Assembly: GCA_958296065.1 (NCBI GenBank)
Contig: CATQHX010000015.1
Location: 1 to 64,000, forward strand
DNA from: Vicinamibacterales bacterium
GTDB taxonomy: Bacteria; Acidobacteriota; Vicinamibacteria; Vicinamibacterales; UBA8438
DNA length: 64,000 nt
Direction: 5' to 3'
The translations under genes were made by a program, and so were the position numbers. Positions 35,665 to 44,065 of this stretch are shown piece after piece (position 1 is the first letter of the stretch; every line of letters starts with the position of its first letter). The notes beneath the pieces are model-generated. The model was not told where the DNA came from. It worked only from the letters and a program-made list of their open reading frames with translations, and ran no database searches.

Positions 35665-36528
35665 TCACGGCTCGAACCGCGCCCTGAACTCCGCATAGCC
35701 TTCCTCGAACGTACACGGATAGCCCTGGAGCGCATGCGCCATCGTCTCCAGTGCCGTCTGGCGGAAGTACAACCTCGCCCGCCGCAGCGTTCCTTCATCC
35801 TTCGGCCCGCGGTACCGCTCGAGAACGCGTGCGGCGTACTCGTGCCCGTACCCCATCAATCCGGCGAAGTCGAAGGCGGGGTCGCCGATGGAGCGGTCGC
35901 TGAAGTCGATGATGTTGACCTGCGCGTGCTCCGCGTCCCAGAGGATGTGCTCGCCGCCCAGGTCGCCGTGGACGAGGGCGGTCGGATGGGCGGATGCCAG
36001 CTCGGCCCGTTCGGTCAGGAACGCTCGGACGACGTGAACTTCGGGCGGTGAGAGGCGCGGGAGGACGAGCGCCTCGATGTCACGCACGAGGTCGGCGGAC
36101 TCCTTCTCGGGTTCCCGCTCGGATACGCCGCACGCTCGAGCGACCGACTTCGGGGTTTCGTGCAGCGCGGTGAGAAACGCGGCGAGCTGATCGCCGACGT
36201 ACGACCGTTCGGTTCCCGAGAGCTGGTGGAACGCCCCGACGTCAAGCTCCCGGCCGGCGAGGAACGGGTAACCGGCGAACGAGCCGTCGGCGGACTTGTG
36301 GGTGTAGTCCGGAATGCCGACCTTCACTCTCGGTCGAAGATGGCGGAGCAGCCTGGCCTCCTGTGCGAGCGCGCCCCGGTAGGCCGGGACCTTGGGAGCG
36401 CGGAAGACGAGTGTGTCGTCGAGGATCAGGGCGGCGTGGTCCCAGCCGTTCGTCAGGTACCGGTGCGATGTCCATGTGACGTCGGGAAACTCCTCCCGAA
36501 TTCTCCGCAGGAACAGTCCTTCTTCCAT
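35665..36528 (-). CDS. Aminoglycoside-phosphotransferase (APH) family kinase
   Basis: Cytoplasmic small-molecule kinase of 287 aa with the Brenner-type motif LVHGDLGGEHILWD (H187, D189, H194) and the metal-binding IIDFSDRSIGDP (D208). The nucleotide-site start is TNGWDHAALILDDTLVFRAP. The start at 36528 is preferred because AAGGGA lies six bases upstream; a start 43 codons earlier has no site. Family members phosphorylate aminoglycosides, macrolides, choline or other alcohols. The residues that set the substrate cannot be read here, so antibiotic resistance should not be assumed. It is monocistronic. Confidence 0.85.
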   Translation of the reverse strand: MEEGLFLRRIREEFPDVTWTSHRYLTNGWDHAALILDDTLVFRAPKVPAYRGALAQEARLLRHLRPRVKVGIPDYTHKSADGSFAGYPFLAGRELDVGAFHQLSGTERSYVGDQLAAFLTALHETPKSVARACGVSEREPEKESADLVRDIEALVLPRLSPPEVHVVRAFLTERAELASAHPTALVHGDLGGEHILWDAEHAQVNIIDFSDRSIGDPAFDFAGLMGYGHEYAARVLERYRGPKDEGTLRRARLYFRQTALETMAHALQGYPCTFEEGYAEFRARFEP

Positions 36529-36907
36529 CGCGTCCCTTCGCCCTCGATCACGTTCACCTGGACCTTCCGGAAGCGCTGTGCCCAACACCCTGCGCTTGAA
36601 CTCATTGCGCTCACGGTACAATGCGGGCCGACAGCACCTGCTGACGCGAACGCCCACGAGAATGGCGCCCGTAGGAACACCGGGAGCCTTCGGATGGCGC
36701 TCGGTGGCTGGCCGGAGAACGATCGCCCGAGCGAACTTCTCCGGCCAGCCATCGGTGGAAAGATCCGGAGCGATGTCCTGTTCAGAACCGTGGGCCGTAG
36801 AGACGCCGGACGTCCGTCTCCGCTATCATAGGCTGTCCGGACAGGACCAGGTCGGTCGTGCGGCGCAGCAGGTCCGGTGCGCCATGGGCCATGACACGGA
36901 GGTTCAG
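36529..36907. other. 379-bp divergent promoter region
   Basis: No convincing gene. It lies between the kinase gene (minus) and the propeller gene (plus). A near-consensus GGAGG lies at about 36899, directly before the propeller start. Confidence 0.45.
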
Positions 36908-38107
36908 ATGACAGGTTCACTCTTCGGCCGCGCACTCTGGGTCGTCGTCGCCAGTCTGCTTCTCGCCTCGTCCGCGGCGGCACAGGCGGTGCCCCAGCTC
37001 GATTCCTACGACGGGGTGGTCGTGCGGATCCTGCAGAGCAACAACGCGGGCACCATCCAGCACGTCATCGACCCCGAGCTGAACGAGGTCGTAGGGCTGA
37101 TCAGAGGTTGTCCGAATCCGCACAACCTGACGATGCATCCCGACGCGCTCTACTACTACTGCGCGAACGAGCAGGACCATACGGTCGACGTGTTCGACAC
37201 GAAGACGCTCGAGCTGGTCGAGCAGATCAAGCTGTCGCAGCGACCGAACAAGGTCGCGGTCAACAAGAAGTACCGGAAGATCTATGCGGGGATCGCGCGG
37301 CGGTCGACGAATCCACTCGGCCCCGGGGTCGAGGTCGATCCGAACCGGGCGGCGCCAGCGCTCGTCGATGTCATCGACATCGACACGCACGAGACCGTCA
37401 AGAGTATCGAGGTGCACTATCCGGTGCACAACGTCTTCGTGACCCCTGACGAACGGTGGATCGTGCTCGGTATCAGAGGCGAGGCCGGGCCGGATGATCC
37501 GACGATCCAGGTGATTGACCCCGAGACCGACACGGTGGCCTGGTCGCTCGGGCTGAGTGGATACGAGCAATACGGCCGGACGCACCACGAGGTGCGACCG
37601 ATGGCCTTCGAGGCGAACGATGACGGGTCGACCAAACGGATCTTCGCGCAGGCGACCGGGATCAACGCCGTGTGGGTCGTCGACTGGGAGAGCCGTGAGG
37701 TCGTCGACATGCTGTGGCCGCCCGAGCTGCCCTTGTGGGAAAAGAACGCCGACGGGATACAGTCCGGTGATATGCACGGTCTCGAGGTGCTGGCGGATCG
37801 TTCCGCCGTGTGGGCCTCGAGCCGGCTCGACAGCCGCATCTACGGCTGGAGTCTGCCCGACCTCGAGTTCATCGGCGGCGTCAAGGTGGGCCCGAGTGCC
37901 AACTGGATGACGTCGACACCCGACAGCAAATACATGTATGTCGCGGTGTCCGGGACTGACCAGACGCTGGCGGTCGATCTGGAGAAGCTCGAGGTGGTCG
38001 CCAGCATCACGACCGGTTCGCGGCCGGCCCGCATCAGCACCGTCATCCTGCCCCCCGACCGCGTGAATCCCAAGGGCACCAACATGCGGTCGTCGGAGGA
38101 GGAGTAG
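36908..38107 (+). CDS. Secreted YVTN-type beta-propeller protein
   Basis: Exported protein of 399 aa with a signal peptide (GRALWVVVASLLLASSAAAQ). Repeated blades of the YVTN/quinoprotein-amine-dehydrogenase kind follow, for example PHNLTMHPDALYYYCANEQD, TVDVFDTKTLELVEQIKL, VHNVFVTPDERWIVLGI and NWMTSTPDSKYMYVAVSGTD. GGAGG six bases upstream fixes the start. The next gene, a di-haem cytochrome, begins five bases after the stop, so the two form a small operon. A periplasmic redox or binding role together with that cytochrome is the likeliest inference; no catalytic residues are identifiable. Confidence 0.85.
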   Translation: MTGSLFGRALWVVVASLLLASSAAAQAVPQLDSYDGVVVRILQSNNAGTIQHVIDPELNEVVGLIRGCPNPHNLTMHPDALYYYCANEQDHTVDVFDTKTLELVEQIKLSQRPNKVAVNKKYRKIYAGIARRSTNPLGPGVEVDPNRAAPALVDVIDIDTHETVKSIEVHYPVHNVFVTPDERWIVLGIRGEAGPDDPTIQVIDPETDTVAWSLGLSGYEQYGRTHHEVRPMAFEANDDGSTKRIFAQATGINAVWVVDWESREVVDMLWPPELPLWEKNADGIQSGDMHGLEVLADRSAVWASSRLDSRIYGWSLPDLEFIGGVKVGPSANWMTSTPDSKYMYVAVSGTDQTLAVDLEKLEVVASITTGSRPARISTVILPPDRVNPKGTNMRSSEEE

Positions 38108-38112
38108 GCGTC

Positions 38113-38955
38113 ATGATGACGAGAGTCTGCCTGGGGCTGATCTGCTGTCTGGCTGCGGTGGCGGCCGTGGCGCTAACGCCAGCCATTGTCGCGCCGGTCG
38201 CCGCCCAGACCCTGAGCACTGACGAGTTGGAGACGTATCGCGGCACCGTCGAGAGCGTCTTCATGGAAGACCGCGGGGGCACGACTTCAGGCTATGCGTC
38301 GTGCGTGATGTGTCACACGTGGCAGACGAGCGTGCGCTTCAGTCTGGAGACTCCGAACTCCAATGCCGGCTGGAGCAGCGAGCAGTCGATGCGTAACTTC
38401 GAGGTGGTGAGCCAGCTCATCAACACGGCCGACCCCGAGAGCAGCCGGCTGCTCTTGAAGCCCCTGTCACCCGACGCGGGCGGACTGACTCACACTGGGG
38501 GGACCTACTGGAGCTCCGCTGACGACCCAGAGTACGTTGCGCTGCTCGAGTGGATTCGAAGCATGCCGGAGGACGCCTTCGTCCCTCCGCCGGAACCCGA
38601 GATCGACTTCGAGTTCTTTCGCGCGTGCGTTCAGCCCGTCTTCGCGAATCCGCGCGAAGGGCAGCTCCGCTGCAGCAACTGCCATTCCGGGGGGCTCATC
38701 GGCTTCGCACCGGCTCCCGGACGTGGCGACGAGTGGAGCGACGAAGAGGCCCAGCGAGCCTATCGGCTGATCACCCGCGTGATCACGCCGGGCAACCCTG
38801 AGCAGAGTCGGTTTCTGCTGAAGCCCCTTCATCCCGACGGCGGCGGCGCTTACACGCACAACGGTCCGCGACGCTGGCAGAGCCGTGACGACCCGGAGTG
38901 GCAGATGCTGGCCGGGTGGGTTCGCGGGGAGCGAACCGGGTCCAGCTGTTCCTAG
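38113..38955 (+). CDS. Secreted di-haem cytochrome c-like protein with internal duplication
   Basis: Exported protein of 280 aa. A signal peptide of about 31 residues precedes two c-type haem sites, CVMCH (C64, C67, H68) and CSNCH (C187, C190, H191). The halves are duplicates: SSRLLLKPLSPDAGGLTHTG and QSRFLLKPLHPDGGGAYTHN, each followed by W-x-S-x-D-D-P-E and a W-I-R or W-V-R helix. This is the planctomycete/acidobacterial type of cytochrome c domain. GGAGGAG precedes the start and overlaps the upstream stop region. It probably transfers electrons to or from the propeller protein. A very strong hairpin follows. Confidence 0.85.
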   Translation: MMTRVCLGLICCLAAVAAVALTPAIVAPVAAQTLSTDELETYRGTVESVFMEDRGGTTSGYASCVMCHTWQTSVRFSLETPNSNAGWSSEQSMRNFEVVSQLINTADPESSRLLLKPLSPDAGGLTHTGGTYWSSADDPEYVALLEWIRSMPEDAFVPPPEPEIDFEFFRACVQPVFANPREGQLRCSNCHSGGLIGFAPAPGRGDEWSDEEAQRAYRLITRVITPGNPEQSRFLLKPLHPDGGGAYTHNGPRRWQSRDDPEWQMLAGWVRGERTGSSCS

Positions 38956-38960
38956 AGCCT

Positions 38961-39002
38961 GACCGGCGGGGCCACCGACGCGGGTCGGTGGCCCCGCCGG
39001 TC
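38961..39002 (+). terminator. 19-bp perfect hairpin terminator
   Basis: GACCGGCGGGGCCACCGAC and GTCGGTGGCCCCGCCGGTC pair perfectly around a GCGG loop, starting five bases after the cytochrome stop. The exceptional stem length and the position make it the transcript end of the propeller/cytochrome operon. It is symmetric, so it could also stop transcripts coming from the right. Confidence 0.85.
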
Positions 39003-39061
39003 TCGGCGACGACACCCGCCTTTCCGTTTCCTGTGACGCCCGGCGCCGTCGGGACCTTCAG

Positions 39062-39330
39062 CGACTGCTCTGCATCTCGGACCGCAGTCGCCCGAACTCA
39101 CACTCGTTCGGCTCGGCGAGACACCGAATCTCGGCGCCAAGCCGGTTGACCTCTTCGTGCAGCTCGTCGATGTCCTCGCTCTAACTCGGCGCGAGTTAAC
39201 GGCGTGCTGATCTCCGCGTCGCTCGACGACTTCGAGGCGTTCGGCGCGGCGGCCGAATCGGTCCGCTCGCGCCGAGCGCCGGCTGGCTGGGACCTGCGCC
39301 GCCAGCCCTCGATGGGCAGATCCGAGCGCG
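39062..39330 (-). pseudogene. Unidentified fragment with a coiled-coil tail, one frameshift
   Basis: A minus frame reading TPLTRAELER is followed, one base out of frame, by DIDELHEEVNRLGAEIRCLA and GRLRSEMQSSR plus stop, which has heptad character. Removing one G near 39176 would join them. I do not recognise the family, and upstream coding character fades, so this is probably a decayed gene end downstream of the Uma2 gene. Confidence 0.35.
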
Positions 39331-39341
39331 GGCCCCTCGAC

Positions 39342-39950
39342 CTATTCGGCCGGGGCGACTGTCGGCGGCCAGAGATCGCCGAGGCTGAAGGTAACGGCGT
39401 CGAAGGGTCGGATACGGACGGGAGCGTCATCCTGCGCGGTGGCGATCAGCACCCATTCGCCCTCGCGCAGCTCGAAGGCCTCCAGGGTGCGGTCGGCGGG
39501 GTCGACGAGCCACAGATGACCCACCTGTTCGCGCCCATAGGCGGAGCGCTTGCCGTGGAGGTCGAGCTTGCGGGTCGAAGGCGAGAGCACTTCGCACACC
39601 CAGTCGGGGGCCAGCGTGGCGTACGGCGCGTCGGGAAAGACAGGCATCCGCTCCCGCCGCCAACCGGCGAGGTCGGGTACGAGGATGTCGCCGCCCAGAT
39701 GCAGCTCCGGTTCGTCGATGATCCACCAGCCCCCGGGACCACCCGCGTCGTGGTGGAATGGACCGCCGATCTTCGTGCCCAGTGACGACCTGGCGTGCGC
39801 GTGGCGCATGGCCGGCCGCGGGTTCGTGTGGAGCACGCCGTCAACAACCTCGGCGACCCGATGGTCGGGCGCATCAAGCACGTCCTGGTAGGTCGCCCGA
39901 CGGCGCTCAGCCGAGTCATGCCGCGAACTCGCGGTGACTGCTTCGCTCAT
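39342..39950 (-). CDS. Uma2 family (DUF820) PD-(D/E)xK nuclease-like protein
   Basis: Protein of 202 aa with the restriction-endonuclease-like fold of Uma2/DUF820: HARSSLGTKIGGPFHHDAGG, a WWIIDEPELHLGG strand, PDLAGWRRE (active-site aspartate), CEVLSPSTRKLD (active-site glutamate) and RSAYGREQVGHLWLVDP. AGGAGGCGAC directly before the ATG at 39950 fixes the start. Members occur in many copies in cyanobacteria and other bacteria, often beside mobile sequence; their physiological role is unsettled. Here it is monocistronic, beside decayed sequence. Confidence 0.87.
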   Translation of the reverse strand: MSEAVTASSRHDSAERRRATYQDVLDAPDHRVAEVVDGVLHTNPRPAMRHAHARSSLGTKIGGPFHHDAGGPGGWWIIDEPELHLGGDILVPDLAGWRRERMPVFPDAPYATLAPDWVCEVLSPSTRKLDLHGKRSAYGREQVGHLWLVDPADRTLEAFELREGEWVLIATAQDDAPVRIRPFDAVTFSLGDLWPPTVAPAE

Positions 39951-40340
39951 GTCGCCTCCTGCGATGATTCTATCGCCCGGCGCGATCAAGCATCGTCGGC
40001 AGGACGTGTCATGATGTGAGCCCGCAAGCGTTAACCCGTCCACGGGATCGGGGCAACCTCACCACTTCGCCGGGCCGGAGGCGGACGACAATCTACGGCC
40101 CTCGGTTGAGCCGATCGACAGCATCGGGCACTACGCGGGTCCCAATCCGTTCTCCGAGGGTGCTGCTGGTCCGGTGGCATCCCGATCCGAAACGAGGGAT
40201 GCAGCGAGGGGAACAAGTGCCGAGTGTAGTGTAAGCCTCGCGTTGACAATGGTTTACCGGGTGCTCGTTGCGGAAGCCCTGGAAGCACGGCGGCTACGCG
40301 ACCGCTGGCTCGACCCCGCCCGAATCTGGTAGGTTGAGAC
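39951..40340. other. 390-bp region without a firm gene
   Basis: Divergent spacer between the Uma2 gene and the glycosyltransferase unit. A TTGACA hexamer near 40233 could be part of a promoter for the plus-strand genes, but I see no convincing -10 element. Confidence 0.4.
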
Positions 40341-40436
40341 ATGTCGATGGGGGTTCGGAACACGATCCTTGTTGCTGTCGGCGTGATCGGTGCGACGCTG
40401 TTCCGAATTCGCGTCAAGGCGTCGCGTTTGCCGTGA
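40341..40436 (+). CDS. Small single-pass membrane peptide, translationally coupled to the glycosyltransferase
   Basis: A 31-codon frame encodes a peptide with one hydrophobic helix (NTILVAVGVIGATLFRIRV) followed by basic residues. AGGTTGAGAC precedes the ATG, and the TGA overlaps the GTG start of the glycosyltransferase (GTGA). Size, topology and coupling suggest a real membrane peptide or a leader that sets translation of the next gene. There is no recognised family. Confidence 0.45.
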   Translation: MSMGVRNTILVAVGVIGATLFRIRVKASRLP

Positions 40437-41164
40437 AGGCCTCGATCGTCGTTCCCGCCTTCAACGAAGAGGCCTACTTGGCTGCCGCGCTGGGCTCGGT
40501 CCGGGCCGCCGCGGACCATCTGCGTGAACACTCCGACACGGACGTTGATGTCGAGGTGATCGTCGTCGACAACAACAGCACGGACAAAACCGCCGCCGTC
40601 GCCCGGCACGAGGGCGCGACGGTCGTTCGCGAGCCGGTGCAGGGCATTGCGCGGGCCCGCAACACTGGCGCGCGCCATGCCGCGAGAGATGTGCTCGTCT
40701 TCGTCGACGCGGACGTGGCGGTGTCGCCCACGCTGCTCCAGGTGATCCACGAGGCGATGGGCGATCCGTCGTGCATCGGCGGCGGCGTGGACGTCGAGTA
40801 CCGGCCGCGACGGCTCACGGTTCGGCTCTATCTGCGTGCCTGGCGGATCCTCGGCCGCCTCACGGGGATGGTCCAGGGGGCGACGCAGTTCTGCCGCAAA
40901 GACGCTTTCGAGCGGGTCGGAGGCTACGACGAGAAGACCTGGATCGGTGAGGACGTCGACTTCCACCGCGCGCTCCGGAAGCTGGCGCGGGCGGAGCACG
41001 GCAAGGTCCGGTTCATACGTGAGCCGCGCGTGCGACCCTCCTGCCGGCGCTTCGACAAGTGGCCGCTGTGGCGCGTCCTGATCTGGACCAACCCGCTCTT
41101 CATCGCGGTGTTCCGGCGCTGGAAAGCCGTCTGGCCGGGCTGGTACTCGCGTCCGGTGCGGTAG
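40433..41164 (+). CDS. Family 2 glycosyltransferase
   Basis: GT-A-fold transferase of 243 aa beginning with a GTG start: KASIVVPAFNEE, then the nucleotide-sugar loop VEVIVVDNNSTDKT, the GIARARNTGARHA helix, the metal-binding LVFVDADVAV (D-x-D) and the acidic GEDVDFHRAL near residue 175, the usual E-D of GT2 enzymes. A C-terminal basic, aromatic tail (LWRVLIWTNPLFIAVFRRWK) may attach it to the membrane. It should move a sugar from a nucleotide- or lipid-linked donor, but donor and acceptor are unknown. It overlaps the small membrane peptide frame by 4 bp. It lies outside any polysaccharide cluster in this window. Confidence 0.87.
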   Translation: MKASIVVPAFNEEAYLAAALGSVRAAADHLREHSDTDVDVEVIVVDNNSTDKTAAVARHEGATVVREPVQGIARARNTGARHAARDVLVFVDADVAVSPTLLQVIHEAMGDPSCIGGGVDVEYRPRRLTVRLYLRAWRILGRLTGMVQGATQFCRKDAFERVGGYDEKTWIGEDVDFHRALRKLARAEHGKVRFIREPRVRPSCRRFDKWPLWRVLIWTNPLFIAVFRRWKAVWPGWYSRPVR

Positions 41165-41269
41165 CGCGCCCTGACAGGCGCGTGGGAGTTCCGTTGACAC
41201 GACGTCTGCGGCGGCGCGCCGTTACGGGCGCGTTGGTGGAGGAAGCGTCGGTCGCCAACTGAGATTCCC

Positions 41270-41540
41270 GTGCTGGCGAAGCGCTGGCCGCCGCGGTGCA
41301 CCATCGCCGTCGAACTCGATCCGGCCGTCCGGCGGGTCGACAACCAGCGACGTGCGCCGGCTCGGGTCCCAGGCCGTGCCGCCGTCGAGCCACAAGTTGT
41401 TGTAGAAGCCGGTCGTGCCGTCTGCCCGCCGGTCTACGCTGCCGCCGGCCGCCGTCGCCTCGGCGGGGCGTTCCGCAAGCCGGACGTTGCGCGCAGCGGA
41501 TCGGACGCACGCCAGTTTCTGTCAACGGTCGCTGGAAACC
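41270..41540 (-). pseudogene. PDLQGVWS-type secreted protein fragment
   Basis: A minus frame reads GTTGFYNNLWLDGGTAWDPS and RRTSLVVDPPDGRIEF, which matches the middle of the family represented by the intact gene at 19175 (its RTSLVVSPENGRIP block). The remainder drifts into unrelated residues and a stop. Only about 80 codons survive, with no signal peptide. Confidence 0.6.
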
Positions 41541-41597
41541 GAAGGGCATGACCAGCCGGCCACACCCCTCAGTTCCTCGCGCTCGCCAACAGTTTGC

Positions 41598-41804
41598 TCA
41601 TCGGACGCGCCGGTGCTCCAGATATTCGACCGCGGCCCGCATCTGGCCAGCGTCCCACGTCGTCCAGTCGTCGTTCTCAGGCAGTCCCGAAACACCGGTG
41701 CTGCGGCCCACGGCGACCAGCTTGACCACCAGATGTTGCGAGCCGTGGTGCTCGCACAGGGACAGGAACCGCTTCATCAAGGCGACAGAGGGTAGTTCGT
41801 TCAC
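41598..41804 (-). other. Unidentified coding-like fragment ending in MRAAVEYLEHRRVR
   Basis: A 68-codon frame contains MKRFLSLCEHHGSQHLVVKL and ENDDWTTWDAGQ, then MRAAVEYLEHRRVR and a stop. The tail pattern also occurs at 11992-12036. I do not recognise the family. It may be a truncated gene end or a small protein. Confidence 0.35.
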
Positions 41805-42115
41805 GTGCGAAAACCAAGCTAGGGGAAGACTGGACCCTCTGTCGCCATCCCCGAGGAGGGGGTTGCGCAGACGATTGTGCGTGGCATGGGAAAATCACGC
41901 GGGCGGCATGGCCCGGGAAGGTAACCTGGCGCGCCCTCCCGTCGGACAGGGGACCCCCTCCCAAAGGAGGGCTGCAAGACGGCCATCGCCATCCTAGGAT
42001 GAGCGGCGGGCGGACGCGGTGCGGGTCCGTTGCGGTCGCACCGGGAGAAGGCGCCGCCGGCCAGGGTGACGGGTGGCACGGGCCGCCCGGGGAACATGCG
42101 GGGGCAGGACCTCTC
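41805..42115. other. Intergenic region before the LuxR-type regulator
   Basis: No gene seen. CCCCTCC and GGAGGG tracts at about 41935-41980 could form small stems. It probably contains the regulator's promoter. Confidence 0.4.
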
Positions 42116-43267
42116 ATGAGCAGCCAGGATCTCTTCGAACGCGTCCTGACGTCGCTGCACGCGTGCGTGCTGGACGATGTCGGCTGGCCGGCGGTCTCGG
42201 GGCTCATCGACGAGCTTTGCGGGGCGAAGGGCAACGGCCTGGTCTTTGGCGACGGGACGCGGCCGGACGATGTCGACGTGTTCTTCGCGCAGTTCTGCTT
42301 CCGCGGACAACGCGACACGGAACTCGAGCGGAAGTACTTCACGGTCTACTACCCCGGCGACGAGCGCGTGCGGCGCCTGTTGCTGCTGCCCGACAGCCGG
42401 ATCACCCCGGTGCGCGCGCTGTACAGCGAGGAGGAACGGAAGACCTCGCTGGTCTACAACGAGATGCTGCCCAACATCGACTCGCTCGACGGCTTCAACG
42501 TGCGGCTTGACGGGCCGGACGGCATGGGCATCGTCGTCGTCGTCTCCGATCCCGTCGACAGGGACGGATGGACGTCGGAGCGGGTGGAAACGATCGGACG
42601 GCTGTTGCCGCCTATTCGACAGTTCGTGCGGGTGAGGCAGGCATTGGTGGATGCACGGGCGCTAGGCGCGGCGCCCTTCGCGCTGCTCGACAACGTCAGG
42701 TGGGGCGTCATCCAGCTCGACCGGCGCGGACGGATCGCGGCGGTCAACGATCGGGCCCGCGCACTGCTGCTCGCCGCGGACGGGCTGTGCGACCGGGGCG
42801 GCCACCTGCGCGCCTCGCTGCCGGAGGAGGACAAGACTCTGCAGAGGCTGCTCGCGCGGGTGTTGCCAGCCATCGGCGGTCCCGCAGAGGGCGCCTCGAT
42901 GCGGTTGGGCAGGAGGGACTCGCTGCCGCGGCTGGTGCTGCACGTCAACCCGGTGAAGGACGAGGCGCCGGAGTCGGCCCAGGTCCGGATCGGCGCGCTC
43001 GTGCTGGTAATGGACCCGGCATGGCGACTGGACCTCGAGCCGGCACGGGTGGGGCAACTGCTCGGCCTCACCCCGGCCGAGAGTCTGGTCGCGGTGCTGT
43101 ACGCGCAAGGCAAGTCCATCGACGAGATCGCCCTGTCCACCGGGCGGCGCCGGACCACGATCAAGTGGCACCTCCGGCACATCTACGACAAGCACCGTCT
43201 GTCCCGCCAAGTGGAGCTTTCCCAACTATTGATGTCGGTGGCGGACGTTCCGGGCGTGCGGCGCTGA
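42116..43267 (+). CDS. LuxR-family transcriptional regulator with PAS-like sensor region
   Basis: DNA-binding protein of 383 aa. The C-terminal 65 residues form a LuxR/FixJ helix-turn-helix (LGLTPAESLVAVLYAQGKSI, DEIALSTGRRRTTIKWHLRH, YDKHRLSRQVEL). The preceding region has a PAS-like segment at about 190-300 (ALLDNVRWGVIQLDRRGRIA, NDRARALLLAADGL). The N-terminal 170 residues look like an additional ligand-binding domain. AGGA about ten bases upstream supports the ATG at 42116. There is no receiver aspartate, so it is a one-component sensor. It is convergent with the DUF2490 gene; targets are unknown. Confidence 0.87.
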   Translation: MSSQDLFERVLTSLHACVLDDVGWPAVSGLIDELCGAKGNGLVFGDGTRPDDVDVFFAQFCFRGQRDTELERKYFTVYYPGDERVRRLLLLPDSRITPVRALYSEEERKTSLVYNEMLPNIDSLDGFNVRLDGPDGMGIVVVVSDPVDRDGWTSERVETIGRLLPPIRQFVRVRQALVDARALGAAPFALLDNVRWGVIQLDRRGRIAAVNDRARALLLAADGLCDRGGHLRASLPEEDKTLQRLLARVLPAIGGPAEGASMRLGRRDSLPRLVLHVNPVKDEAPESAQVRIGALVLVMDPAWRLDLEPARVGQLLGLTPAESLVAVLYAQGKSIDEIALSTGRRRTTIKWHLRHIYDKHRLSRQVELSQLLMSVADVPGVRR

Positions 43268-43353
43268 GGCCGTCGATGAACGTGCGCGCGCAGCGCCCGT
43301 GTTGATGCCACTCCTCGTGAAGTTAACCGTGGCCATGCGGTCGGCCAACGAAT

Positions 43354-44061
43354 TCAGAAGGATGTGTGGAAACTGATCTGGATCTGCCCTTTCGAGCCAT
43401 CTGGCACGGTCTGGATCATGTAGCCGGCCTGGACTTGGGACCGGTCGCTGACTCCGAAGCCAAGTGCGGTGTAGAACCGGTTGCGGTCGAAGCGCTCTGC
43501 AGTCCTGCCCCGCCCGATTTCGAGTTCCCCGTTTACGAAGACCTCGTTGTACAGCGCCAGGTAAATGGAACCGTTTCCGGTTCCTCGTCCATTCAGCGCG
43601 ACATCGCCGAACAGGGCGTAGCGAAACCGTGTCCGGAAGTCCTGGCCGTCGACCCAACGCTGTTCGTACCGGTAGCGGTGGCGCAGAGAAACGACCGGTC
43701 CCAAAGACTGGCGAATCAAAGCCTCCTGATACAGGCGTCGCTCCGCGCTGGTCTCGTCGCTGTCGCCGAAGGCGCCGCTCGTGATGTGCGCCACGCCACC
43801 GGTTACCAGTACCGGGGCCCCGGGCAGGGCGTAGGTCAGGCCACCCCGGATCAGCAACTGCTCCAGGTCGGTTCCCGCATCCCAGTTGCGGTGCTGCACG
43901 TCACCCTGCAATCCCACCGACGAGTCGTCGAAGCGAGTCGACCAGAACAGCATGTACCAGGCGCCGAGCTGGTCCCAATCGACCGGCGTCTGCGCCCGGG
44001 CCGCACCGGGCGACAGCATCGCGGCGGCGAGAACGAGGGCGCCGATGAACACGCGCAGCAT
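43354..44061 (-). CDS. DUF2490 family secreted or outer-membrane protein
   Basis: Protein of 235 aa with a signal peptide (RVFIGALVLAAAMLSPGAARA) and alternating-residue beta-strands typical of small barrels: WYMLFWSTRFDDSSVGLQGD, VVSLRHRYRYEQRWVD, FYTALGFGVSDRSQVQAGYM, and a terminal ISFHTSF with a C-terminal phenylalanine, as outer-membrane proteins have. The family is DUF2490, function unknown. The ATG at 44061 lies four bases after the carbonic anhydrase stop on the same strand, so they form an operon. Confidence 0.82.
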   Translation of the reverse strand: MLRVFIGALVLAAAMLSPGAARAQTPVDWDQLGAWYMLFWSTRFDDSSVGLQGDVQHRNWDAGTDLEQLLIRGGLTYALPGAPVLVTGGVAHITSGAFGDSDETSAERRLYQEALIRQSLGPVVSLRHRYRYEQRWVDGQDFRTRFRYALFGDVALNGRGTGNGSIYLALYNEVFVNGELEIGRGRTAERFDRNRFYTALGFGVSDRSQVQAGYMIQTVPDGSKGQIQISFHTSF

Positions 44062-44065
44062 GGAG

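Noticed and set aside
35665..36528. Antibiotic-resistance call for the APH-family kinase
   Set aside because: The kinase motifs are present, but the family includes choline, fructosamine and homoserine kinases. Nothing in the sequence read by eye shows an antibiotic pocket.
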